From: Armatimonadaceae bacterium | GTDB taxonomy: Bacteria > Armatimonadota > Armatimonadia > Armatimonadales > Armatimonadaceae | NCBI GenBank assembly: GCA_030446525.1 | Contig: JAUJNC010000010.1 | Coordinates: 3,013-67,012 of the forward strand | Length of the DNA stretch: 64,000 bases | Direction of reading: 5' to 3' | Part shown: piece by piece, positions 9,921-20,151 of the stretch | Position numbering within the stretch: position 1 is the first letter of the stretch | Layout of the letters: each line of letters opens with the position of its first letter | The notes under the pieces: model-generated | Told to the model about the DNA's origin: nothing | The model's database searches: none | Seen by the model: only the letters and a program-made list of their open reading frames with translations | Position numbers and translations under genes: made by a program

Positions 9921-12900
9921 TTATTCCACGACAATCTGCGCGCCCGCATCGAGGCGCTCATACAGGTAGGCGCGTAGCTGCTCCAGGGCGTCGTCCACCG
10001 CCCTGCGCTCGGTCAGCGCCGCGCCATCGAACGTGAAAAAGTCAGCAAGCCGCACCCGCTCCACGTCGGAGTCGGTTGCGCTCGGCTCTGCATTCGGTGG
10101 GGCGGCCTGCTCCCCCACGGCGGCAGTCACGCTCTGCGTCAGGCCGTCAAGCGCCGCTAGGTCCGACTCCATCTGCCCCAGCGTCGCCCCACAATACTGG
10201 CATTCCGTCGCCCCGTCCGACAGGATCAGCGATCCGCAGAGGCGCGAAGTCAGCGGCACAAGCAGCCGTTCCATCTCCTCCCGTGCCGCCGTCTCCGCAT
10301 CGGAACCGTCGGTTTTTCCCGCTTCCTCTGCCGCCTGGGCGAGCAGCAGCCAGGCCTCGGTACCCTTCACCTGCTCGATAGCCTGCTGGTAACCGGCGCG
10401 TCGCCGGTCGTGCAGCGCGGCGTATTCGGTCCGGAACGAATCCGCGATCGCCTTCGCGTCGGCAGCGATGCCGTCCATCTGCTCGTAGAAGGTTTCGCTG
10501 CTGATGGCGCTCTCCAGCCGCGCCGCCGTTTCCGAGAGTTCCGTAGGGACCGCGGCCCGGTGTTTCAGCACCGGCCACATACGCGACGCGGCAGCGCGGG
10601 CGCGCGACAGCGTGGTCATGCCTGTGTCGCTGACGGCGCGCTGGATGCGCCGCGCCCGGTCGCGGCTCTCGGCGAAGGACTTGCCCTCCCCGGCGAGGAC
10701 GCGTACGCAATCGTCGGAGGGGGCGCTCAAGATGCTTTGAAGGGTGTCGCGATAGTCGGTCAGTGTCTCCTGCACCGGCAGGCGGTTCGCCTGCGCCGTC
10801 GCCAGCAGGGGAAGGAGGGCTTGCCGCTCCTCCTCAGCCACTTTCTGGAACGCCTGCGCGATAGCCCCCTCCTCGATGTCCACCTCCTCACCGGTCAGCT
10901 CTTCGAGCCGCTGGACGGCGGTGGTGAGCGTCCTGAGGTCGATCGAGGCGCGCGGCGCGAACGAGGCGGCCTTGAACACTGTCTGGTTCGTGAACGGCTC
11001 CCGCGCCTGCGGGTCCTGGTGACTGCGGAAGCGCCGACCCTGATGCGTGACCTCGATCGCCCCGGCGCGCAGGAGCACTGCCAGCACGACCTGGATGACT
11101 GCCCGATCCCAGCCGTAGCCGAGACCGGTGAAGTGCTCGTCCAGCGTCTTGCCGGTCACCTTCGTGCCGTAGGCGTGCTCCTTCCTGGTGTAGTCCAGCA
11201 CCTCGCGGGCGATCTCCGCCGAGGGGTTGGGGACGTAGCGCCCGCCCTCCGCTTGGACGATCAGGTTCAGGCCGCCATCGCCGTCATAGAAAACGGCGGG
11301 GAGGGCGTTGAGGTTCGCCGCCTTCAGCACGTCCTCCGCCTCGCTCCCTTTGAGGGTGCGCGCACCCATCTCCAGCTTGGGGTACAGGTCCGGAGCGGCA
11401 AAATCGAACTGGCGCTTCAGGATCTCGCCCAGACGGCTCCCCAGGCTCGCCGCGTCCCGCTCCCTGCCGCGGAAGACGCCCGCGCCCTGCGCCAGCGCCG
11501 CTTCCACGCGCTCGCGCAGGCGGCTCTGCAGGTTCAGAAGCTCGGTCTTCTCCGCCTGGAGCGACGCGGCCTCCTCGTGCGTGATCTTGTTCTGGGCGCG
11601 TATCTGGTCGTACTTGGCAACCATCTGCCGGGAGGCGTACAGCCGGTTGAGGTGACTGTCCACATCCGGCGTCATCGCGAAGACCCAGTAAATCTCGTTC
11701 TCGTGGCTCTTGTGGCGGCTGTCCGTGCGGACCGCCTCCCGCTTCTCCGCCAGCGCGTCGGCGTCGTCCGCGGCAACGAGCGAGAGCGGGATGTCGCCCT
11801 CGTCCCCGATCCTGCTGCCGTCGAGGGTGATGCCGACCTTGAAGCTTTTCTTGCCCAGGTATCGGTAGGTCTTCAGGTCCGGCTCAGAGAACAGGTCCTT
11901 CAGCACCTCGCGCAGGATCTCGTTGCGCTCGCGCGGCTTCGGGGACAGGTAGCCCCGCTTCTCCGTCTCCCAACTCTTCTCTTGGGCCGTCTGGAGCTTC
12001 CAGCCCTGGTCCGTGTTGCGGATGAACTGCGCCGCTTCCAGCCGCTTCAGAGCTTCCTGCACCGCGGCAAGCGGTGCGGCGGCACCCACCTCATCCACCA
12101 GACAGGCGGCGATGTTCGCCTCGGTGCGCGGCAGGTCGCGCACGAACTCCAGCAGGCACAGGCACTTGGCCACGCGCAGCGTCCAGCCATCAGGGTCATC
12201 CGGGTGACCATTGTACTGCTGCCGGATGCTGGCGATATCAAGCTGCTTCTCGGAGCGGAGCAGACCTTCGACCAGTTCGTACACCAGGTCGAGCGTCACC
12301 AGCGCACCGAACGGCTTCTTCCCCAATGCGGTGCGCTCGGAGACGAGCATCTCGTACGCCTGCTTGATGATCGTGCGGTTGCTCCCGCCCACGTGCGTCT
12401 GCGCCCCCGGCTGCAGCCGGATGCCCGCCGCGATATCGATACACAGGTCGATGAAGTGGGGCGGGTACGGGTAAAACTGCACGAAATCATCTTCCGTGAC
12501 ATGATACTTGCGTGAGGTGCGCTCCAGCCGCAGCGCCGCGTTCATCCGGCCCTGCTCCTTGGTATACCGGGTCTTGAGGACCGGAACAGCCTCGCTCCGC
12601 TTGGCAAGAACGCGCTTGGTAGCCACTTCACGGATGTCCGCCGGAGCCAGATCCACCGTGTATTTGAACCGGTCCTGGAGCCGAGCGATCTCGACCCGCT
12701 TGGAGTCGATCGCGGCGACAACCTCTTCCAGCTCTCCTGCGCGGTGACGACGATCCAGATGGGCGCGACAAACTCGCCCGCTTTGACCCGGTTCCTCCCG
12801 ATCTGGCCGAAACGCTCCACCAGCGCCCTCAGGTCCTCGATCTTGTCCGCGCTTCGGGCCACATACGCCCCGACCTCGTCCAGGACGAAGAGCAGCGTCC

Positions 12901-13681
12901 TGCCGGATCTTCGCCGCGCCATGAGCTCGAAGGTGCGGTCCACGAACTCATTGATCGTGATATCCGTCTTTCGCCCCTGGCGCGACCGCACCCATGTCTC
13001 CGCGTCCGGGTAGGTCTTGGGGTCCAGCGCGTGCAGCAGGGCGCTGGTGCGCGACACTCGCTGGCCGCCCTTGCGGACAGTCCGCCACTCCTGCCCGTGC
13101 ACTTCCTGGCAAAGCTTGATGAACGCGTTCAGCCTGCCCTCCGCCTCCAGCTCGATCTCCAGTTCCGCGATCTCGTAATCGTCCGCGTAACCGAGCTCCC
13201 GCAGGAGCGCCGTGTACATCAGCTCGGTGATGTGCCCCGCGCCCTGCAGCACCCGGCTGTTGACGCGCACGTCGAACAGGATCGCGTCGGTGGGGATGCG
13301 AGCGTGGATGGAGTCGATCAGGGCGCTGATCTGGCTGTCCTCGATCTGGCTTTTGAACAGGTCCGCTGCCGGCTTATCCAGGACGAGCGGGTTTTTAAGC
13401 GCATACGCGAGGAGCTTGGCGAACGACGACTTGCCCGATCCGAAGAAGCCGGAGATCCAGACGCCGATCCCTTCGTGCGGGTCGGAGGGCGCTTCCGCGA
13501 TGGCCTTCAGCAGATCGCGGTAATGGCGCTTGATCCGGTCCGTGGCGACGTAGTCCGTGATCTCTGCCTCCACCATGGCCTCGTCGGCCTGCTCGACCTT
13601 GATCACCTCCTCGATTTTGTGAGTCATATCGCGGGCGAGCGCATCGGCGACGGTTGTTATAGTGGTCGTGGTGCTCTGCAT
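9921..13681 (-). CDS. brxC: BrxC/PglY, BREX P-loop ATPase (one frameshift as sequenced)
   Basis: About 1250 residues. The N-terminal frame (12700-13681) carries Walker A GFFGSGKSSFAK and Walker B TLLFVLDEVGAYVA. The C-terminal frame (9921-12710) continues with FKYTVDLAPADIREVATKRV and YPYPPHFIDLCIDIAAG, as in BrxC/PglY. The frames join near 12715-12730 within ESWKEVVAAIDSKR, where one base appears lost or gained. A CQYCGATLG segment near 10180 may be a small zinc site. BrxC is an essential BREX component thought to be a large DNA-associated ATPase. It sits 17 bases after brxB and 3 bases before pglX in the same operon. Confidence 0.92.
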
Positions 13682-13698
13682 GTCAAGGAGATCTCCAG

Positions 13699-14307
13699 CT
13701 AATCCTTTCCGTATATCTTCACCCGGTACGTCCCGATGGATTCATCGTCCCCGCGGAGGCCCATGTAGTTGAGTCCCCCGGTCCACCGGCCCGGATAGAA
13801 CAAAACGCCCGGGACGGAAACGCGGCCCATCAGCTCCTCCAGCAGGATGGACAGGCCGTAGGCGGCGGGGGCGAACGCCGCCGCCCGCGTCAGAAAGATC
13901 AGGTCGCGCTTCGGATCGAGTCCGGCGACCCGTTCCTCGATCAGCTTCGGGAGGGGACGCCAATCCGGGTCGGTCAGATACGCGCCGACCTGCCGCTGGG
14001 CATCCGCGAACCCTTGCTGCCGCTCCATCTCGAACAGGGTCTCCACCCCTTCTGATTCGGCGATGCCTTTCCAGAGCATCTCTGCGAGCGACAGAATATG
14101 CACCTGCCGCCCGGTCGTATTCTGGACGCGAACAGCCAGGTTCTGCACTTCTCGGCGGACGCGCCACTCCCTCTCCTCCGGATGGAACGGATCGTAGCGC
14201 AGGAGGGCGAACGGCAGATCGGACGACAGGTAAAATCCCGGCGGGTCGCGGCGGATGTCGTCCTCCAGGAGCCTAAAGCGCTGTTCGAGCGTGTTGTACG
14301 GCTGCAT
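13699..14307 (-). CDS. brxB: BrxB (DUF1788), BREX component
   Basis: About 202 residues from the ATG at 14307 (MQPYNTLEQRF), a more typical BrxB start than the in-frame ATG at 14328. Family hallmarks are LPFALLRYDPFHPEEREWRV, VLFYPGRW and the C-terminal LNYMGLRGDDESIGTYRVKI. The frame is intact. It overlaps the end of brxA by 35 bases, consistent with tight coupling. BrxB is required for BREX defence in studied systems but its molecular role is unknown. Confidence 0.9.
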   Translation of the reverse strand: MQPYNTLEQRFRLLEDDIRRDPPGFYLSSDLPFALLRYDPFHPEEREWRVRREVQNLAVRVQNTTGRQVHILSLAEMLWKGIAESEGVETLFEMERQQGFADAQRQVGAYLTDPDWRPLPKLIEERVAGLDPKRDLIFLTRAAAFAPAAYGLSILLEELMGRVSVPGVLFYPGRWTGGLNYMGLRGDDESIGTYRVKIYGKD

Positions 14308-15097
14308 CGTCAATAAGAAGCCGGGCATACTCGACCAACCCGGCTACAGGAAACTCGATCCGCACCACGGAGCCTGCCGCCGCGTAGTGCAGCAACCCCG
14401 CCTGATGCGCCGCGAGAAATTGGCGCTCCACTAGGCTCGAATCCAGGAAGAGCGCCTCCCAGACCGGATCGGAGAGAAGCCGGTGGCCCGAGAGTTGCCG
14501 CCGGTTGCGGTCGAACGCTATGAAGGCGAACGCCTCCAGCACTAGGGGCGGCGGGTTCAGGTGCTTGTTCACCGCCCCGGTAAGGATGCCGAAGTCGCGG
14601 AGCGTGGCTAGGATGCCCTGCGCTACGCGGGACAGTGTCTCCTCTGACCAGGGGCCGCTGGTCCGCCCGGCATCGCGCCACTCCGCCAGGCGCGACTGCA
14701 CCTCTGCAATGGACAGGTCGCCCCGGCCCGCCCAGTAACGCGGCGCAAGGACCTGCGTGATGAAATCAAGCAGCAGGTCGTCTGCCTGGAGCGTGTAATG
14801 GTATAGGATCTGGCCCAGCGCGGCGGAGGGAAGCTTTCCCTTCACTAGTACGGACAGTGCGTTCGCGACGGCGGGGTCGGCCAAATATCGGCGGCGGAAG
14901 ATCGGGAGGATGTCGTCGAGCCGGGAACGGGACGGTTTGCCGAGCAGGTTGCCCGTCCGTATGCGATCCAGGTTCTCCGGTATGGAGAGCGTTTCATCCC
15001 AAAGATAAAGCAGTGCCTTGGTGTCAGGTATAAGAGCGCTCGCTTTGATGATCCGACTGGTGTATCGCGCGCCTTCCGGTCTTTTGCCTTCCTTCAT
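14273..15097 (-). CDS. brxA: BrxA (DUF1819), BREX component
   Basis: A 274-residue intact gene that starts the BREX operon. The N-terminus YTSRIIKASALIPDTKALL and the later LGQILYHYTLQADDLLLDFI match BrxA, a small NusB-like, DNA-binding protein in known BREX systems. It overlaps brxB. The upstream 250 bases (15098-15347) must contain the operon promoter, but I find no convincing -35/-10 pair. Confidence 0.9.
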   Translation of the reverse strand: MKEGKRPEGARYTSRIIKASALIPDTKALLYLWDETLSIPENLDRIRTGNLLGKPSRSRLDDILPIFRRRYLADPAVANALSVLVKGKLPSAALGQILYHYTLQADDLLLDFITQVLAPRYWAGRGDLSIAEVQSRLAEWRDAGRTSGPWSEETLSRVAQGILATLRDFGILTGAVNKHLNPPPLVLEAFAFIAFDRNRRQLSGHRLLSDPVWEALFLDSSLVERQFLAAHQAGLLHYAAAGSVVRIEFPVAGLVEYARLLIDDAAVQHARTAL

Positions 15098-15347
15098 GTG
15101 TTTACCGCGCCTACTCTTGGCGACCCATGCACCTGCTTAACGTTGGACAACCCTGACGTAGATACCTGCTATCTTCTGTACTCGCGCTATCTGCACGGCC
15201 CGCACCAGCGGGGCGATTCCTCCGACAGTACGCCCACGACGCACATCGGCACGTTGGAACGAATACGGCAGACCTTCCACGTCCGGTTCGCGAGGCAGAT
15301 GAGGTGGGAGTGCAAACCAAGCAAAATTGAATTTCAGCCGGACGTTT
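15098..15347. other. Upstream region of the BREX operon
   Basis: About 250 bases between brxA and the end of the MFS gene. A 74-codon minus-strand reading frame (15137-15361) has no recognisable family and no clear ribosome site. No strong promoter consensus was found. It probably holds the BREX promoter and possibly a regulator site. Confidence 0.4.
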
Positions 15348-16800
15348 TCAGCGGCCGGCATGCTGCCGGCGGTCGAGACGCCAGGCGGTGGCGGACAGGG
15401 CCGCGGCGGCGAGCACGATCAGGGCGGCGACGCGGAACGTCCCGCGCAGGCCGCCGGCCAGGGCGTCGGTCCCGGCGGCGGTGATGTCCGCGCCCGCCGG
15501 CAGGTTCCCGCCGGAAAGCACGAACGCGGTAAACAGCGCGCCCATCAGGGGGAAACCGGTCGTCTGGCCCAGCGTGCGCGAAAGGGACAGAAGGCCCGAC
15601 GCCACGCCCAGGCGCTCGGGCGGGGCGTTGCCCATGACGGCGCTGTTGTTGGGGGACTGGAACACGCCGAAGCCGATGCCCAGCGGCAAAACGCGCAGCA
15701 GGTAGCCCCCGACCGTCACGTCGGCGCGCAGCGTGCTGATGAGCCAGAAGCCGCCCGCCAGGATCAGCAAGCCGACCAGGATGATGCCCTGCGAGTCGAG
15801 GCGGTCCGACAGCATGCCCGAGAGCGGCGCGATCAAACCCATCAGGACCGGCACCGCGGCGATCATCAGCCCGGTCTGCGCCGTGCCGTACCCCTTCACC
15901 TGCTCCAGAAAGAAAGGCATCAGGAAAGCGTAGCCCACGATCACGATGAACACCAGCAGGCCGATGAGCAGGTTCAGGCCGAAGCGCACGTTCCGGAACA
16001 TCCCCAGGTCGATCATCGGCTGCGCGATCCGCGCCTCCAGCACGACGAAGGCGACAACTCCGAGCGCCGCCGCCCCGAGCAAAGCGAATGTCCGCGCATC
16101 CCCGAAACCCAGGCGCTGGCTGAACGTCATGCCCAGCGCGTAGCAGAGCAGCGTGGCCATCAGGAGCAGCGCGCCCGCGATATCGAAGCGCTGCCCCGGC
16201 TGGCCGGGGGCGAAGGCCGGCAGCACGCGCGCCACGACGAAGAGCGCCCCGATGCCGATGGGCACGTTGATCAGGAACAGCCACCGCCACCCCGCCCCCT
16301 CCAGCAGGACCCGCCGACCGAAGGGCCGAGCGCAATGCCCAGCGAGACGACTGCGCCGATGACCCCGATCGCCCGGCCACGCTCCTCGGGCGGGAAGGAC
16401 TGTGTCACGATCGCCGCGGCCAGCGCCTGCACGACGACGCCCCCGACCCCCTGCAGCGCCCGAAAGCCGATCAACGCCTCCACGCCGGGTGCCAGCCCGC
16501 AAAGCAGCGAGGCGGCCGTGAACACGCCCAGCCCCCACAGGTACAGCGGCTTCTTGCTGACCATGTCGCCCAGGCGCGCCACGCTCAGCATCAGGGACGT
16601 GATCACCAGCAGATAGCTCAGCACGACCCACTGGACCGTGGCGAAAGTCGTGTGCGCCTGCCGCACCAGGCTCGGCAGGGCGATGCTGACGATGCTGCCG
16701 TCGAGCGTGGACATGAACATGCCCAGCCCGACGCCCAGCATGGCCCACCATTTCCGTGACGGGGCATCGGCGCCGCGGGCGCGGACGGAGGAGACTGCAT
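15348..16800 (-). CDS. DHA2-type MFS drug exporter (frameshifted as sequenced)
   Basis: About 480 residues of a 14-helix EmrB/QacA-type major facilitator. The first helices carry GMFMSTLDGSIVSIALPSLV and the motif-A-like loop LGDMVSKKPLYLWGLGVFT. The mid-protein signature is GFRALQGVGGVVVQALAAAI followed by PPEERGRAIGVIGA and GIALGPSVGG. The C-terminal half, in another frame, runs from WRWLFLINVPIGI to the stop. Frame changes are needed near 16305-16320 and near 16760. The start is probably the ATG at 16800. It likely exports a toxic compound by proton antiport across the inner membrane; the substrate is unknown. It is divergent from the SGNH hydrolase gene. Confidence 0.85.
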
Positions 16801-16813
16801 TCGGACGCCTTTC

Positions 16814-16843
16814 TTGACGCCCCGGCAGGCGGTGTGCTACAAT
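16814..16843 (+). promoter_or_regulatory. Promoter of the SGNH hydrolase gene
   Basis: -35 TTGACG (16814-16819), 18-base spacer, -10 TACAAT (16838-16843). The ATG at 16853 lies only 9 bases after the -10, so the mRNA would be leaderless or nearly so. Confidence 0.65.
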
Positions 16844-16852
16844 CCCGCCGGT

Positions 16853-17517
16853 ATGGGCGTAACTTCCGAGGAAACGACACCGGAGCCGCAGGCGGAGTTC
16901 CTTATCGGGCCGAAACAAACCCTGGTCTGTTTGGGGGACTCGATCACGCAGAACGCGGCGGGATACTGCCCTGCTCGCCGCCCTGATCGCGGCGGCGTAC
17001 CCGGGGCGCGGCATCACGGTCATCAACGCGGGGATCTCCGGCAACAGAGTGCCGGACCTGCTCGCCCGTCTCGACCACGACGTGCTCGCGCACCGGCCGG
17101 ATTGGGTGACCGTAAACGTCGGCATCAACGACGTGTGGCACGGGCTGACCGGCTGGGGACGGGCGGCGTGCCGCTGCCGGAGTACCGGGCGGGATTGGAA
17201 GCCCTGGCGGACCGGCTCCTTGCCGCCGGGGCGAACGTGGTGTTGCTGCCGCCCACCGTGATCGAGGAAAACCCGCAAAGCGAGGGCAACCGCCGGCTGG
17301 CCGGCTACCGCGCCGCCATGCGCGACGTCGGCCGGGCGCGCGGCGTCCCCGTCGCCCCCACCGACACCGATTTCGACCGGGCGCTCGCCGCCGGCAAGTC
17401 CGCCGACCCCGGCTACTCCCTCACCACCGACGGCGTACACATGCGCCCGGCGGGCGACGCCGTGATGGCCCTTGCCGTACTCAAAACTCTGAACTTTTTC
17501 CCGGACGGACCGGTTAA
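16853..17517 (+). CDS. SGNH/GDSL-family hydrolase (frameshifted as sequenced)
   Basis: About 220 residues with the four SGNH blocks in order: VCLGDSIT (nucleophile Ser), NAGISGNRVPDLLARL, VTVNVGINDVWHGL and LTTDGVHMRPAGDAVMA (catalytic Asp/His). Frame shifts near 16970 and 17155 break the reading, and a one-base correction in the TTTTT or AAAA runs near 17500 would place the TAA at 17515-17517. There is no signal peptide, so it is a cytoplasmic esterase or lysophospholipase-like enzyme with unknown substrate. A clear promoter lies just upstream and there is almost no 5' leader. Confidence 0.8.
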
Positions 17518-17528
17518 AACGAGAAACA

Positions 17529-17875
17529 ATGGCCCAAGTGAAACGGCGATATACGACCACGGACGGCGTGGACTGGATCGTGAGCGTGTCCTGGGACGAG
17601 CGAAGTCTGGACAAAGCCCACTGGTTCGAGGCGAAAGTCGAGGCCGTGGAGGAGAAGACCGGCCGCAAGTACGCCTTCCCCCGCGAGATCCGTACCTACC
17701 GCATCGGCGAGCCGGAGCGCCCCTCCGCGACTGGGTGGCCCGCGACTGGGACGGCGACCGCGAGGCGGCCGTCGACCACCACCTGGGAACCATCTACCGC
17801 CGCGTCTACGACTTCATCGAGCGCGGGCACTCGAGGCCGGCGAGGTCTCAAGAGACCACGCCCTTCTGCCGATAA
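17529..17875 (+). CDS. Small conserved-looking protein of unknown function
   Basis: Begins MAQVKRRYTTTDGVDWIVSV twelve bases after the probable end of the SGNH hydrolase, so the two are likely co-transcribed. A shift near 17725 joins it to LRDWVARDWDGDREAAVDHH, giving about 115 residues rich in charged and aromatic positions with no signal peptide or membrane helix. I do not recognise a family. Confidence 0.5.
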
Positions 17876-18003
17876 TCACCGCGACTGTGTGGCGCCCCGC
17901 CGTGGTATACTACAAACGGCTGACAGCGTTGCCGGCCCCGCGAACGGCTTGTGCCGCGGATCGGTCGGTACCTGTTTGCGTTCAACACAGCGAGGTGGAA
18001 CTC

Positions 18004-18344
<341 letters not shown>

Positions 18345-18377
18345 ACCACCTCCCCGATCCCCGGAGGTACCGGGCCC

Positions 18378-18875
18378 GTGGCGCTGCCACTGCCCCTCGC
18401 GGGAACCCCGGCCGCCCGCGCCGCCGAAGCGTGGGCGGCCTTCCAGGAGCGTCGTGACGCCCTGGTGGCCCGGATGGAGATGGCCACCTGCGACGGATGC
18501 GACGGCTGCGGTCTGCGCTGCATGGCCGGCTTCAAGGTGACGCGCCAGGAGTACGACGCCGTCCAGGCGTACCTGCGCACCCTGCCGCCGGACGAGGTGG
18601 ACCGGGTGCGCCGGCAGGAAAAAACCGTCCCCTGGCCGGGCGCGGAGGAGACGGGGGCGACGGTGACGTATTGCCGCTTCCGCGACGGGGAGAAGAAAAA
18701 CTGCTCCGTGTATCCGGTCCGGCCCACCGTCTGCCGCCTGTTCGGGCACACTCGCTGGCTCCCCTGTCCCATCGAAGCCGTCCAGCATGTCCCCGACGGC
18801 TCGCCCGAGCTGTGGGACCAATACGCCGCGTTCGAGCGCAAAACCTGGGACGAGTGGGACGACCTGCTGTCCTAG
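18378..18875 (+). CDS. YkgJ-type cysteine-cluster protein
   Basis: Intact 165-residue protein. The cysteine pattern [11 protein letters not shown] near residue 38, [20 protein letters not shown] and the following VCRLFG match the YkgJ/Fe-S-oxidoreductase-like cluster family, which probably binds zinc or an iron-sulfur cluster. The start is GTG at 18378, supported by GGAGGT about 7 bases upstream. It follows the P-II gene by 33 bases and may be co-transcribed. It converges on aroC, and the two stop codons share the palindrome CTAG at 18872-18875. Function unknown. Confidence 0.8.
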   Translation: MALPLPLAGTPAARAAEAWAAFQERRDALVARMEMATCDGCDGCGLRCMAGFKVTRQEYDAVQAYLRTLPPDEVDRVRRQEKTVPWPGAEETGATVTYCRFRDGEKKNCSVYPVRPTVCRLFGHTRWLPCPIEAVQHVPDGSPELWDQYAAFERKTWDEWDDLLS

Positions 18876-19966
18876 TCGGCCGCCCTCCCTCCGGAGGCGG
18901 TTTGCCGCAGCAGGTGGTCGGCTAGGACCAGGGCGACCATGGCCTCGACGGTGGCGACGGCGCGGGGGACGACGCACGGGTCGTGACGGCCTTTGGCCCG
19001 GAAGGTGACGGTCTCGCCGGTCGTCGACACCGTGCTCTGCTCCTGCAGGATCGTGGCCACCGGCTTGAAGGCGACGCGCAGCACGATGTTCTCCCCGTTG
19101 GAGATGCCGCCCTGGATCCCGCCGGAATGGTTGGTCAGGGTTCCGACGCGCCCCTGCTTCATCACGAAGGGGTCGTTGTGCGCCGAGCCGCGCATCAGCA
19201 CGCTCCCGAACCCTTCGCCGACCTCGAAGCCGCGCGCGGCGGGGATGGACATCAGCGCCCGGGCGAGATCGGCGGTGAGCTTGTCGAAGACGGGCTCGCC
19301 CAGGCCGGCGGGCACGCCGCGCGCGACCAGCTCGACGATGCCCCCCAGCGAATCGCCCTCCTTGCGGGCGGCCTCGATGGCCGCGATCATCCGCTCCGCC
19401 GCGTCCGGGTCCGGGCAGCGCACGATGTTGGCGTCGACGGCCTCGCGCCCCACCCGGTCGACGTCCACCTGTCCCCGGATGTCCGCGACCTGCAGTACAT
19501 AGCCGGCGATCTCCGTCCCGCAGCGCTGGGCGAGCAGGCGCCGGGCGACGCCGCCGCCGGCGACCCGGCCGATCGCCTCCCGGTACGACGCCCGGCCCCC
19601 GCCGCGCCAGTCGCGGACGCCGAACTTGGCCTGGTAGGTGTAGTCGGCGTGGCTCGGGCGGTACAGGTCCTTCATCTCGCTGTAGTCTTTGGACCGGGCG
19701 TCGGCGTTGCGCACCAGCAGCCCGATGGGCGTGCCCATGGTCACGCCCTCGTGGACGCCGGATAAGATCTCGACCTCGTCGCCCTCCCGGCGCTGCGTCG
19801 TGATGCGGCTCTGCCCGGGCCGCCGCCGATCCAGATCCTCCTGGATGTCCTGCTCGGTCAGAGGGATGCCGGGCGGACACCCGTCCACCACGCACCCGAC
19901 GGTGGGGCCGTGGGACTCCCCCCAGGTCGTGAGCCGGAACAACGTGCCAAAGGTGCTTCCTGCCAT
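18872..19966 (-). CDS. aroC: Chorismate synthase
   Basis: Intact 364-residue enzyme that makes chorismate from EPSP, the last step of the shikimate pathway, using reduced FMN. Signatures are [65 protein letters not shown] and [13 protein letters not shown]. Length and order are normal. The start ATG lies 6 bases after a -10 hexamer TACACT, so the transcript is probably leaderless. Gene order does not link it to other shikimate genes. Confidence 0.97.
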   Translation of the reverse strand: MAGSTFGTLFRLTTWGESHGPTVGCVVDGCPPGIPLTEQDIQEDLDRRRPGQSRITTQRREGDEVEILSGVHEGVTMGTPIGLLVRNADARSKDYSEMKDLYRPSHADYTYQAKFGVRDWRGGGRASYREAIGRVAGGGVARRLLAQRCGTEIAGYVLQVADIRGQVDVDRVGREAVDANIVRCPDPDAAERMIAAIEAARKEGDSLGGIVELVARGVPAGLGEPVFDKLTADLARALMSIPAARGFEVGEGFGSVLMRGSAHNDPFVMKQGRVGTLTNHSGGIQGGISNGENIVLRVAFKPVATILQEQSTVSTTGETVTFRAKGRHDPCVVPRAVATVEAMVALVLADHLLRQTASGGRAAD

Positions 19967-19972
19967 GGGTTC

Positions 19973-19978
19973 AGTGTA
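19973..19978 (-). promoter_or_regulatory. -10 element of aroC (leaderless start)
   Basis: TACACT on the minus strand, followed by 6 bases and the ATG. No clear -35 is visible. The spacing resembles leaderless promoters. Confidence 0.5.
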
Positions 19979-20074
19979 TCACAAAGGGCGGGTAAACGCA
20001 GCCGGTTCGCGCCCGATCCGCCCTCCAGGCGTTGCCCGGCACGCTCGCTCGGGCGCATCGGCGTGTTCCGCACC

Positions 20075-20121
20075 TTGCGCTCCTCTGGACCTTCATGGTA
20101 TAAATGATTAATCTAGATTAA
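20075..20121 (+). promoter_or_regulatory. Promoter and operator palindrome of the RND efflux operon
   Basis: -35 TTGCGC (20075-20080), 18-base spacer, -10 TATAAA (20099-20104). The perfect 14-base palindrome TTAATCTAGATTAA (20108-20121) covers the expected transcription start. It is AT-rich in GC-rich DNA and fits a MarR-type operator; a MarR gene ends this operon. Confidence 0.65.
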
Positions 20122-20151
20122 ACTTTAAGGTGTATAAAGGCTTTCCGTATC

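Noticed and set aside
15137..15361. A 74-codon minus-strand frame upstream of brxA, possible BREX regulator
   Set aside because: It shows no DNA-binding motif or good start and overlaps the MFS stop, so I describe the interval but do not call a gene.
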